DNA of 64,000 nt from Hevea brasiliensis. Taxonomy: Eukaryota > Streptophyta > Magnoliopsida > Malpighiales > Euphorbiaceae. Positions 43,992-55,400 of the stretch are shown piece by piece (the stretch's first letter is position 1; each line of letters opens with the position of its first letter). The translations under genes and the position numbers were made by a program. Location: positions 56,584,773-56,648,772 of the forward strand of contig NC_079495.1 of the NCBI RefSeq assembly GCF_030052815.1, written 5' to 3'. The notes beneath the pieces are model-generated. The model saw only the letters and a program-made list of their open reading frames with translations, searched no databases and was not told where the DNA came from.

Positions 43992-46900
43992 TGTAACACC
44001 CTCCTGTACCAACTCAGTATATTCTCTTATTCGGTGACTGGTGTCGGTACGGACAGCTAGAACGTCCGGAAAAGTATTTAAACTAAAGTCGGGAATCATA
44101 ATTAACTCAAATATTAATAAGAAAAATTTAGTAAAAATTTTAAAAATAAAATACAACCAAGTCAAATGGCTAGGTGCCCAAGCGATGGGTAATCAGGAGG
44201 AAGTTCGGTTCTATAACGAGGAGCCCTAGACCTGGGGGAAAAATTAGAAAATAATTTTTGGGACTCCAGAGAAGGGTTATTGAGGTTCCCATGGCATTAG
44301 AATGCCAAGAAAATACCTAGAAAATTTTTTCAATCGGTACAGACAATTTTGACCCGTTAAGCCAAACGGAGGGCATTTTGGTCATTTTGCCTTCAGAGGT
44401 GATTTTTAGCCGACTTGTCCAGTTGAGTAAATAATTAATATGACATAAAATATGAATAAACATTACTAGAAATTAAATTGAAATTGAGTAGTGATGAAAA
44501 GAAAAGAAAAATCAAAGAAAAGCTTATTTATGACATCATTGTGATGTCATTTAAAACTCACCAACCAATCACAAGCTAATAAACTTTCTTAAATACTTAA
44601 AAGAGACAAAATTAAGACCAAAATAATTAAATTGCAGCTGCCTTCTTCCTCTCCAATTCCAGCCGAAATCTCTCTCTCTCTCAACCTCCATTAAACCTCA
44701 CTTCCCAAGCTCCCTGTCTCCTTTGTTTCCACCACTAAACCCTAAACCCCTTCATTAAAACTTAATCACACCTCTTGGGGAAGTGTTTGGCAGTCTAGAA
44801 AGTGAAGGAAAGTGAAGTTTTAAGTGGGGAAAAATCTGCCTATTCAAGGTTAGTGCATATATATACTTAAATCTCCTTTATTCTATGTTAAAGCCTTAAA
44901 GTGAGCAAGAATTTATAACTTAAATGAATGAAATTTATGTTTATGCATGCCTTGAATTTCGGAAGCCCTAATGAGGGAACAATAATGGAGTGTCTTGATG
45001 ATTTTAATGGACTTAGAATGAATTGGAGATTATGTTTAAGCTATATATTTACATAGATAATGATTTAGTGTGCTTAACCAAGGTGCATGGGTAAATTGGA
45101 ATGGAAACTAGGGTTTTGAGGGTGAAAAATTGACTTGGCTTAGGAAATTGTTAGAGCACATTTTAATGGTCAATTAGTGACCATTTTAGGTAAGTTGACC
45201 ATAATTAGAACTGAAAAATAGTATGGTAAAGTGAAGGTGTAATCTGCCCTAGGGACAGCAGTAATGGACTGAGATTTCAGTCCAATTATACAGCCATAGC
45301 TTTGGCTGTATTAGTCCAATTGGTGTTTGGCCAATTGTACATGAAACTAGGCTTATAATGGCACATTTTTGCTGAAGAAACCATACCCAAAAGACCAAAG
45401 CAAGAGGACCAAAACTTGGCCCCAATCCGGGCACCCTGCAACTGATTCAGCAGAATTGACCAAATGAACAGTAACTGTTCATTTGGCCATAACTCACTGT
45501 AGATTTGGTCAATTGACCTGAAATTTTTACAGCAACAAGTTAAGACATAGAAAAACAACTTTCATGAAGGAACCTACCCCAAATTATGGCCAGAACCTAA
45601 CCCAAATGGCAGTGGCAGTCACTGTTCATGTTACTGTAGATATGGTAATTTCTGCAGAATGCACATCCGGCCAGCTGTGGTTTTTGGACCATATCTGGAG
45701 ATACAAAACTCCAAATGGAGTGATTCAAAAAAGGAAATTCAACTAGACAAAATAAGGAACAACTTTCATGTTTTACATTTCTTCAAATTTCCACAGTAAC
45801 AGTGTCCAATGGAACAGTGAAGTTGACTCACCAAAACTGAAAATTCTACTTGTGTTGGTTTAAACTTTGAAATGGTATAAATGCTTAATGCCAACAAGTT
45901 TGGAATGCCAAATGTGGTATGTAGGGAGTGCCAAAGTCGATGTACATATTTTTATTCTAAAAGTCAACATTTTTGTTGACCAATGAGGTGAATAGTAACA
46001 CCAAAACATGAAATTCACAAATTGAAGAATTTAAAAGTTTCAAATGCCCTAGTATACCTAACAAGATTGGTTTGGATAGTTTGGCATGCCAATAGGGTTC
46101 AGTTAGCAGTACTGCACATGGAAATATGCCATTCTGTGATTTTATGGCTTTTAGCCATTCTGACTTTGTATTGAGCTTTGGCCTTGTGTCTGATATATTA
46201 CCAGCTTGTTAGCATTGCTCATGCACGGGAGATGCATATGTGACCGATGGTGTGACGGCGAGGTACTTGATACCCAAGTGCGGTTTACTGTTATCGATCC
46301 GATGCGTCTAGTGTAGGTTACTTGGGGCAACCAAATGAATAAAAGTGGACAAAGTAAATGATATACAAATACCAAACAAATAAAACGTACACATTCACTA
46401 CACATTTAATTTCTTACTATTTTCTTTTATTATATTATTGCACCACTAAGCATTATTGCTTAGCGCGTTGCTTTTGCCACGCATAGGTACTGGAGATACA
46501 GATCGTGAGCCCAGTAGACCACAGACTGGGTGAGTCCATCCTGCAGCTCTGCACAGTGTCCGTGTCACCTCAACTTCTGCAGTGCATTGGTAGGACATTA
46601 GGTGTCATTTTGACATTTTGTAACTTAACTTTGTTTTTCTCATATGTAATTCAACTTGTGTAATGTATATTGATGTTTATGTAAATTATGAAAATTGTAC
46701 TTGTGAATGGAAATGCAAATGTTTACTTGTGATTTATATGTGATCATCACATGTAATGGATGATTGAGAACTGGAATTGAAATGATGTTGAGATCTTAAT
46801 ATTGAGATTTTGTTGATAAATTGAAGTTGGGATTGTTTGGAAATTATTTGGAAGTGTTTTTAACAGGTTCCGAAGAACTGTTTTCTCCATTTTTAGCCGG

Positions 46901-47095
46901 TACTCCGCCGGATTTTCTTTAAAATTTTCGAAACCTCAAATAAATAATAATTTTGATAAATGGCTTAAATAAATCATATTTCATAAATTAGCTTCAAAAG
47001 CATGACACAAATTAAGTAAGGTATATTAGAGTGTGCCAGTACACCGTGTGGCATTACTTACTCGGGTATACTATACACGGGTAAGGGGTGTCACA
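43992..47095 (+). repeat. LTR-B4 (3104 bp), duplicate of LTR-B3
   Basis: B-type LTR between two copies of the E4 3' fragment, with no PBS or gag after it. It shares B3-specific variants throughout. Two noisy patches (43993-44220 and 46205-46315) contain clustered indels at CTG, CAG and CCGG sites relative to all other copies. Confidence 0.9.
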
Positions 47096-47519
47096 GTCAC
47101 CATGGAAGAAAGTGTTGAGGTTTGGAAGAAAAGGTAAGTTGAGCCCTAGGTTCATTGGCCCATATGAAGTCATTGAACGTGTGGGTCCAGTGGCCTATAG
47201 GCTAGCTTTACCACCAGAGCTGGACAAGATCCACAATGTGTTCCACGTGTCTATGCTCAGAAGATACTGCTCAGATCCTTCACATGTCATCTCCAAAGAA
47301 GAAATTGAAATACAGCCAGATTTAACATACGAAGAAGAACCTCTACGGATCTTGGCTCGGGAAGTGAAAGAGTTGAGAAACAACCAAATTCCATTGGTGA
47401 AAGTGCTTTGGAGGCACCACAACACCGAGGAGGCAACTTGGGAAAGTGAAGAGACGATGAGGCAACAGTTCCCTCAACTGTTTGCATCAGGTAAATTTCG
47501 AGGACGAAATTTAAATTAG
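47096..47519 (+). pseudogene. E4 integrase C-terminal fragment, copy 2
   Basis: Same sequence as 43558-43979, again starting GTCACCATGG after an LTR end, with an uninterrupted frame from 47088 to 47519. It differs by a few substitutions, mostly transitions (for example TACTGCTC versus TACCGCTC, CTCCAAAG versus CTCCAGAG). This is the copy next to the original 3' LTR of E4. Confidence 0.87.
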
Positions 47520-47530
47520 AGGGGAAGAGT

Positions 47531-50500
47531 TGTAACACCCTCCCTGTACCAACTCCGTACATTCTCTTTATTCGGTGACCGGTGTCGGTCCGGACAGCTA
47601 GAACGTCCGGAAAAATATTTAAACTAAAGTCAGGAATCATAATTAACTCAAATATTAATAAGAAAAATTTAGTAAAAATTTTTAAAATAAAATATAACCA
47701 AATTAAACGAGCTGGTGCCCAAGCGATGGGTAACCGGAGGGAAGTTGCGGTTCTCGCAATGAGGAGCCCTAGACCCGGGGGAAAAATTATAAAATAATTT
47801 TTGGGACTCCAGAGAAGGGTTATTGAGGTTCCCATGGTATTAGAATGCCAGGAAAATACTTAGAAAATTTTTTTTCAATCGGTACAGACAATTTTGACCC
47901 GTTAAGCCAAACGGAGGGCATTTTGGTCATTTCGCCTTCAGAGGTGATTTTTGGCCGACTTGTCCAGTTGAGTAAATAATTAATATGACATAAAATATGA
48001 AGAAACATTACTAAAAATCAAATTGAAAATGAGTAGTGGAGGAAAGGAAAGAAAATGAAGAAAAAAGCTTATTTATGACATCATGGTGATGTCATTAAGA
48101 AAATTTTGACCAATCACAATTAAGCCATCAATTGACTAACTAATAAAGAGACTAAATGAAGACTAAATAACCAAAAATTGCAGCAGCCACCCCTCCTTCC
48201 TCATGCAGCCGAAACCCTAGTCCCATAGCCACCCTCCATTAAAGCTTTTTCAAGCTTTAGATTTCCATCATTTCCACCATATTTCCCTACCCTCTAAATA
48301 CAAAAATTAATTATTTCACCTTGAGAAGAAGATTGATAGTAAGAAGAAGAGAAGAAAGTGAAGAATTTGAGATTTTGAAAAGCTCCTAAGTGAGGTTAGT
48401 GCTATCCTTTCACTCTCACTCCTTTAATCCTTGTTAGAGCATCATTTTAAGTTAAGAAATTGTAAGAATTTAAAGTAAATTATATGTGTTAGGGCATCTT
48501 CAATTTTTGGCAGCCCTAAGGAAGGATGAGGTTGATTGTTTTAATGAATTTAGAATGGATAGAAATGATGTTTAAGGTATGAATATGCATGGATGTTGAA
48601 CTAGTGTGCTAATTGAGGTTTATGGGTAATTTAAATTGGACATTAGGGTTTTGAGAAGTGAAACTTGGATTTAGCTTATGAAATTGTGAAAGAACATTAT
48701 AAGGGTCAATTAGTGACCATTTTAGGTATGTTGACCATGAATTGGACTGAAAAATAGTATAGCCAAGTGAATGTGTAGGCTGCCTTGTTAGTGCAGCAGA
48801 GTGACTGAAATTTCAGTCCACTTGCACAGCCATAACTTTGGCTGTGTAGGTCCAATTGATGTTTGGCCAATTGGACATAAAACTAGGCTTATAATGGCAC
48901 ATTTTTGCTGAAGAAACCATGCCCAAAAGACCAAAGAAAGAGGACCAAAACTTGGCCCCAATCCGGACACACTGTAACAGCCCCTGCAGAATTGACAAAA
49001 TGAATAGTAACTATTCATTTGGCCATAACTCACTGTATATTTGGTCAATTGACCTGAAATTTTTACAGCAACAAGTTAAGACATAGACAAACAACTTTCA
49101 TGAAGAAACCTACCCCAAATTATGGCCAGAACCTAACCTAAATGGCAGTGGCAGTCACTGTTCATGTTACTGTAGATATGGTAATTTCTGCAGAATGGAA
49201 ATCCGGCCAGCTGTGGTTTTTGGACCATATCTGGAGCTACAAAACTCCAAATGGAGTGATTTAAAAAAGGAAATTCAACTAGAAAAAATAAAAAACAACT
49301 TTCATGTTTGCCATTTCTTCAAATTTCCACTGTAACAGTTCCAAATGGAACAGTAAAGTTATGGTACAAAATCTGAAAAATCTGCTCCTTTTGTTTAATG
49401 CTTAGAAATGGTATTAACGCTCAATGCCAACAAGTTTTAAACACAAAATGTGGTATGTTGGGAGTGCCAAAACCAATGTACCTAATTTCTACCTAAAAGT
49501 CAACATTTTAGTTGACCATAGAGGTGAATAGTAACACCGAAACTTGAAATTCAAAGATTGAAGAATTTTAAAGTATCGAATGCCCTAGTATACCTAACAA
49601 GATTGGTTTGGATAGTTTGGCATGCCAATAGGGTTCAGTTAGCAGTACTGCACATGGCAATATGCCATTCCGTGATTTTATGGCTTTTAGCCATTTTGAC
49701 ATTATATTGAGACTTGGCCTTGTGCCTAATATTATTCTGACTTGTTAGTTACATTACTGTTGCCTGCCGGAGATGCATATGTGACCGATGGTGTGACGGC
49801 CCGAGGTACTAGATACCCAGTGCCAGTTTACCCGTTATCCAGTCCAGTCGTCTAGTGTAGGTTACTTGGGGCAACCAAATGAATAAAAGTGGACAAAGTA
49901 AATGATATACAAATACCAAACAAATAAAATGTATACATTCACTACACATTTAATTTCTTGCTATTTTCTTTTATTATATTATTGCACCACTAAGCATTAT
50001 TGCTTAGCGCGTTGCTTTTGCCATGCGTAGGTACTGGAGATACAGATCGTGAGCCCAGTAGACCACAGACTGGGTGAGTCCATCCTGCAGCTCTGCACAG
50101 TGTCCGTGTCACCTCAACTTCTGCGGTGCATTGGTAGGACATTAGGTGTCATTTTGACATTTTGTAACTTAACTTTGTTTTTCTCCTATGTAATTAAACT
50201 TGTGTAATGTATATTGATGTTTATGTAAATTATGAAAATTGTACTTGTGAATGGAAAAGTAAATGTTTACTTGTGATTTATATGTGATCATCACATGTGA
50301 TGGATGATTGAGAACTGGAATTGAAATGTTGTTGAGATCTTAATATTGAGATTTTGCTGATAAATTGAAGTTGGGATTGTTTGGTAATTATTTGGAAGTG
50401 TTTTTAACAGGTTCCGAAGAACTGTTTTCTCCATTTTTAGCCGGTACTCCGCCGAATTTTCTTTAAAATTTTCGAAACCTCAAATAAATAATAATTTCGA

Positions 50501-50639
50501 TAAATGGCTTAAATAAATCATATTTCATAAATTAGCTTCAAAAGCATGATACAAATTAAGTAAGGTATATTAGAGTATGCCAGTACACCGTGTGGCATTA
50601 CTTACTCGGGTATACTGTACACGGGTAAGGGGTGTCACA
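47531..50639 (+). repeat. LTR-B5, 3' LTR of E4 (3109 bp)
   Basis: Ends GGTGTCACA, directly followed by TSD ATACC and C1 RT. It matches LTR-B1 through most of its length (for example GACATCATGGTGATGTCATTAAG), as expected for the two LTRs of one element. In its 13-bp hairpin (about 48993-49019) the arms read AAATGAATAGT/ACTATTCATTT, a paired change relative to the other copies. Confidence 0.94.
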
Positions 50640-50644
50640 ATACC
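50640..50644 (+). repeat. TSD ATACC, right copy
   Basis: Right-hand copy of the duplication at 26337-26341. It encloses the entire five-LTR array. Confidence 0.94.
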
Positions 50645-51367
50645 TATAGGAAATAAATGGGTTTTCAAGAAGAAAATTGGTTCTGATGGAAAGGTAGAAA
50701 CCTATAAGGCAAGGCTAGTTGCGAAAGGGTTTCGCTAAAGGTAAGGAATTGACTATGAGGAGACTTTATCGCCTGTTGCCATGCTTAAATCAAATAGGAT
50801 TTTATTAGCAATAGCTGCATACTATGATAATGAGATTTGGCAAATGGATGTCAAAATAGCTTTTCTCAATGGAAACATTGATGAAAACATTTTCATGGAA
50901 CAACCTAGGAGTTTTGAATCCCAAGATAGTTTTAAGGTGTGCAAGCTAAAATTATCCATTTATGGGTTGAAACAAGCTTTGAGTAGTTGGAACATCCATT
51001 TTGATAAAGCTACTAAATCTTTTGGTTTTATAAAAAATGTGGATGAGCCATGTGTATATAAGAAGGTTAGTGAGAGTGCTGTCACTTTCCTTGTCTTATA
51101 TGTAGATGACATTTTGTTGATAGGCAATGACATAGGTATGTTGACAACTGTCAAGGTATGATTGTCAAATACATTCTTCATGAAAGACTTAAGGGAAGCA
51201 ACCTATGTTCTTGGAATTCATATCTGCAGAGAAAAAGCAAAAAGAATAATTGGTTTATCCCAAAGTCTATACTTGGAAAAGGTGTTAAAGAGATTTAACA
51301 TGCTTGATTCCAAGAGAGGATTGTTACCAGTAAGATATGGTATCCATCTTTCTAAGGCGATGTCATG
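50640..51367 (+). pseudogene. C1 pol: reverse transcriptase core
   Basis: Resumes copia RT after the array: IGNKWVFKKKIGSDGKVETYKARLVAKGF, two stops near 50737, then 50781-51161 with WQMDVKIAFLNGNI, IYGLKQALSSWN and the catalytic FLVLYVDDILLIGND. TGA near 51159 is followed by 51162-51365 (MKDLREATYVLGIHI, KRFNMLDSKRGLLPVRYGIHLSKAMS). At about 51367 it runs into inverted leader sequence of C2. About a dozen codons are lost before coding resumes at 58827. Confidence 0.87.
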
Positions 51368-52099
51368 CTTAACAATTATTCTTAAGAAAATCTCTTAAAT
51401 TAATTGCATCTTATGCAACTATTTAAAATTTCTTAAAATAATTGCCCCAATGGAGGGCCTATGTTATAATTACTTTAATTATAGCATTTTCAACTTAATC
51501 ATTTGTTTGGAAGATTTTATGGTCATTCTAATTACTATTAAGGTCTCACTTTGCACATTATCCAATTAGCATGCATATATCATATAATAGCATACATTCC
51601 CATACATCTTATGCATTCATGGATAAGCAATAAATATGGTATGATCATGAACTTTCTAAGGGATTCAATTTTGAGCCACCAAGAATTGAATCAGGGCATT
51701 CCTAGGTGCATTTCATTCATTCATTTTACAAGAGTTGCTGAAGGAGTACATAATCAACACTTGATCTTGAATTCCTCCCACTGGTCCCACCAATGCTCTT
51801 GACCTCCTTGAACTTCTTGCAATCCAATATTACATAGTAATCCTTGGCATACCAAGGCGAATTTACAAGAACTTAAATAAATGAAATTACAACCCAAAAA
51901 TTATTACAAACTTAATAATACATGCCCAAAATAAATTAAAATAAATTAATTAATTTACAATCCTAAAGAAACATAAAAGAAATAAATCCAATCACATTGG
52001 TCTTTTATAGTCCATGATCATCCATCATGCATATCACTATTTAACAATTAAATAAAACATACATACTTAAATTAAATTGAATATCTCATATTCAACTTA

Positions 52100-52437
52100 A
52101 AAATCCAGATTTGAATATGATTCAAATAAATTTAAAAATTCATATTTGAATCTCATTCAAACAAATTTAAAAATTCAGATTTGAATCACATTCAAACAAC
52201 TTTAAAAATTCAGATTTGAATCACATTCAAACATTTTTTAAAAAATCAGATTTGAATCACATTCAAATATTTTTTTAAAAATCAGATCTGAATTTTATTC
52301 AATCAATTTTAAAAAATCAGATTTAAATATGATTCAAAGAACTTTAAAAATTCAGATTTGAATCACATTCAAACAACTTTTAAAATTCAGATTTGAATCA
52401 CATTCAAACAATTTTTAAAATTATGATTTGAATCATA
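52100..52437 (-). repeat. Minisatellite of about 35-bp units in C2 leader
   Basis: Roughly nine to ten units of a motif like CAGATTTGAATCACATTCAAA with an AT-rich spacer (AACTTTAAAAATT). Each unit contains a short imperfect palindrome (TTTGAATCACATTCAAA). The matching place in the C1 leader (about 22540-22620) holds only one or two diverged units, so the array expanded in C2 or its lineage. Confidence 0.8.
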
Positions 52438-52487
52438 ATTTATTTGTGTGATTAAAATTCTAATTAAACAATTTAATTAGACACAGG

Positions 52488-52492
52488 ATGAG
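52488..52492 (+). repeat. TSD ATGAG, left copy
   Basis: Repeated at 56508-56512 on the other side of the solo LTR. Confidence 0.92.
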
Positions 52493-55400
52493 TGTCACAC
52501 CCTACCCCTCTGTAAGGCATAACATGATCCCGTAGTATACCTAATGAATTACCAACTCCGTCTACTGATAACCCATTAAATACACTACAAGGGATTTTAA
52601 AAACTTTTCTTACTTCTTTTACAGTGGTGAGCACTATTTACAGGTGTTAAAAACCTTTTTGAGCTGAAGTGATAAAACTAACACATTTGACTTATTTGGA
52701 ATTTCTGTAAAAATTTTGGCAGAGTGCCATCTGTATTTTGGATAAAACAGTTCTTCAGAAAACCTGTAAAAAGCACTCCAATATGTATTTGCAAATCTCA
52801 ATTCCAAAATATTTCTCAACACAACATTTTTCTCAACTCAAATCCGCAGTGATTTTTCAAAGACTGAGATACAAGAAATATAATACAAAACTATTCAAGT
52901 AATGAAATCTCAAATTTACATTTACAATAATTTACATTTAATTACATACCAAAATATTTTACAAAAGTTTCTATACAACTGCTCAAATAATTTACATACA
53001 TATTATTACATGCATACATCAAAACCTATGTACATGGGTATACCTATGATATACCTGGAGCTGATCTGAATATATCTTCAAGGAAATTTACTTACTGCTC
53101 TATGCTCTTCTTACCTGCGACAGCATACAAAGCTATCGCTGAGTGGTGAACTCAATGGTGCACAACTATAATTTAAAACATAGTACAATATATATTGACA
53201 AAATTTACAGTAAATAAATTGGGAATCTGAATACTCATCAAATTGCAAAACTCAAAATATTCGTTGCCAATAATGTAATTCATTTGTATAAATGACTTTG
53301 ATCACAAAATTCAATTTATCAACTCATGACTAACCATTTAAGTAATTCCAACAAAATCAATTATATACATAAACCAAAATTGAAATCACAATTTCTTACC
53401 ATTCAAAAGCCATTTTGTATCTCAAAAATCAATCTTTATCTCACTAATATGCAAGACTAATCCGAAAGGGCCATATTCGATGTGATTCTAACTCCCTATG
53501 GTCGGGGAGGTCGAATCATCGTGCACAGTACCATCACAATAATGAATCTTCCGCAAGGGCCATAACGATAAAATAAACTTAGATCTAACCTCAAATCAGA
53601 GGAAAATCTAAGCACATGCACGCGTACCATGGTAATCAAAATACAACTAACTCCATTGTCTTCTCAACAAATGAGAGAGACGGGTAATAACCTAGTCAAG
53701 CATCTATAGTGAGATATAAAACAATATCACAATCCTTTTAGTGAGCATAAATCACAATATAATTCGATTCAAATTCAATTCCGATATCCAATAATTTTTA
53801 TGCTCATCACAATTCAAATCATAAATTTGCATTTTTCCATGAAAATTACCATCACAATTCAAAACATGTTCTATCACAATTTTCCAAAACATAATTTATT
53901 CAATCCATAACAATGCTTAATACTTGTGGAAATACCATTTCACAAAGCTAAATTCATACATACTATAACAATTTTCAATAATCATTGAATTAAATCCAAT
54001 GCTTGTTAAACATAATACATAAGAAAAATATGTCATTTAATCATATGAAATATTCAAACAAAATTAGTTAAAAACTAGTTGTGCACAAACCTCTGATGAC
54101 TGTCTCCCTGATCTGGACTCAGTGTTTCCTTCCCTTTTGCTGAGTCCTTGTTAACTAAGAAGCACAATTTGAAGTGTTTCAGTGCTAAATTAAACTGTCT
54201 CTATCGATGGTGTTTGGTAAATAATGCACTGAACTCAATTATTCACTTAATCACCTAATATACCAACCCTCATTGCGTTTTAGGTAAATTAGGTCTTAGT
54301 GTCGTTAATATGTCACATTCGATAGGGTTTTAGGTAAATTAGGTCTTAGTGTCGTTAATATGTCACATTCGATAGGGTTTTAGGTTTGGTACGTTTTACC
54401 AAAGTCATTTCCTTGTTTAGTGCATTTTAGTGCAAATTGCTGGATTCCGGGATACTGGTTTGACCTAACCGGACGATCTAGTTCCCTCGGTTTTCAGGTC
54501 TTGGTCGAAACTACAAACTTGTAGATCTAGGTCTTATTGCACGCGGGGCAAAATTTCAGGTCAATCCGAGTTAAGTAGACCAAGTTATGGTCATTATACT
54601 ATTGCTGGTCAAATGGTACCATTTTAGGTCAATTTTAGGTCAATTTGGTCAACTCTGGTTCGGCCAGTTTTTGGACCCGAACTTGTGCAAGTTTTTTGAC
54701 TTGCTTATGGTCATTTCTGGTCTTTGGTGTCTTCATAAGACTTGTAGGTATGGGTCTTAACTATTCTTGGTCAAAATTTCAGGTCAATTGGACCTGGTTT
54801 GAGTGAGTTATGGCCTAAACACTCACTGCTGCCCAATTGGTCATTTTTCAGGTCCTAATTGCACCTAATCCGAATTGGTCATTTTCTTAGGTCACCTTGC
54901 AAGCAGAATTTTGGTATGTTTTCTCAATGAAAGTTGGCACATTTTGTGCCTAGTTTCACCTCCAATTGGTATCATACCAATTGAGGTTACACATTTAAGG
55001 TTATAGGCTAAAATGTACACTGCCCTCACTATGCCTTTCACACCCCACTTCAAACACATATTTACCTTGCAAAGTTTACTTCCATACCCTACCAATCTGT
55101 TTTGGTACATTACCAAAAGCATTTTCTACTTTACATTAACATTATTTTGGGCAGATTACCATTACCCTCAACACACCAAGTATAATTCACATTTACAATT
55201 TCTAAGTACCATTACATACACACCTAACCATTACAAATCTTACATACACTTTTCAATATCAATCTACATACATATCATCAATCCTTCTAGGTCAATATTC
55301 TGCCCACACTTCCTTCAATACATACAATTACTCAAGTGTTCCCAAGCTGCATAAATCTTCTTCAACATCAAAGTGCCGTCAAGTTACCAATTCCCATCCA

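Larger units (their letters stand above)
26342..50639 (+). mobile_element. Family B array: five LTRs and four internal segments in one TSD (outer element E4)
   Basis: Order: LTR-B1 (26342-29437), E4 internal (29438-33745), LTR-B2 (33746-36869), E5 internal (36870-40442), LTR-B3 (40443-43557), E4 3' fragment (43558-43991), LTR-B4 (43992-47095), second copy of that fragment (47096-47530), LTR-B5 (47531-50639). B1 and B5 resemble each other and are the original E4 pair. B2, B3 and B4 form the other group. B4 shares private variants with B3, so fragment plus B4 looks like a duplication by unequal crossing-over. All parts point in the plus direction. Confidence 0.88.
22260..51367 (+). mobile_element. 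C1: host Ty1/copia element, leader to reverse transcriptase
   Basis: The oldest element in the window. Plus-strand copia leader (22260-23801), gag to the start of RT (23802-26341), a 24.3 kb family B block (26342-50639) and the rest of RT (50640-51367). It continues after the C2 insertion with RNase H at 58826-59509 and a 3' LTR from 59531. Its 5' LTR must lie left of the window beyond E3. All coding parts carry stops and frameshifts. Confidence 0.87.
51368..52492 (-). other. C2 leader, distal part
   Basis: Inverted match to C1 leader sequence between about 22480 and 23358: TTAACAATTATTCTTAAG at 51370 corresponds to CTTAAGAATAATTGTTAA near 23334. There are no coding signals. It contains an expanded minisatellite at 52100-52437. 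Apparent short ORFs here match untranslated leader. Confidence 0.8.

Noticed and set aside
43558..47095. Reading LTR-B4 as an independent solo-LTR insertion with TSD GTCAC
   Set aside because: GTCAC does follow B4, but the sequence before B4 is the natural 3' end of the integrase and PPT rather than GTCAC, and B4 shares B3-specific variants. Duplication fits better.
52100..52437. Regularly spaced repeats resembling a CRISPR array
   Set aside because: Units are imperfect, spacers are as repetitive as the repeats, no cas genes occur, and the context is a plant copia leader.
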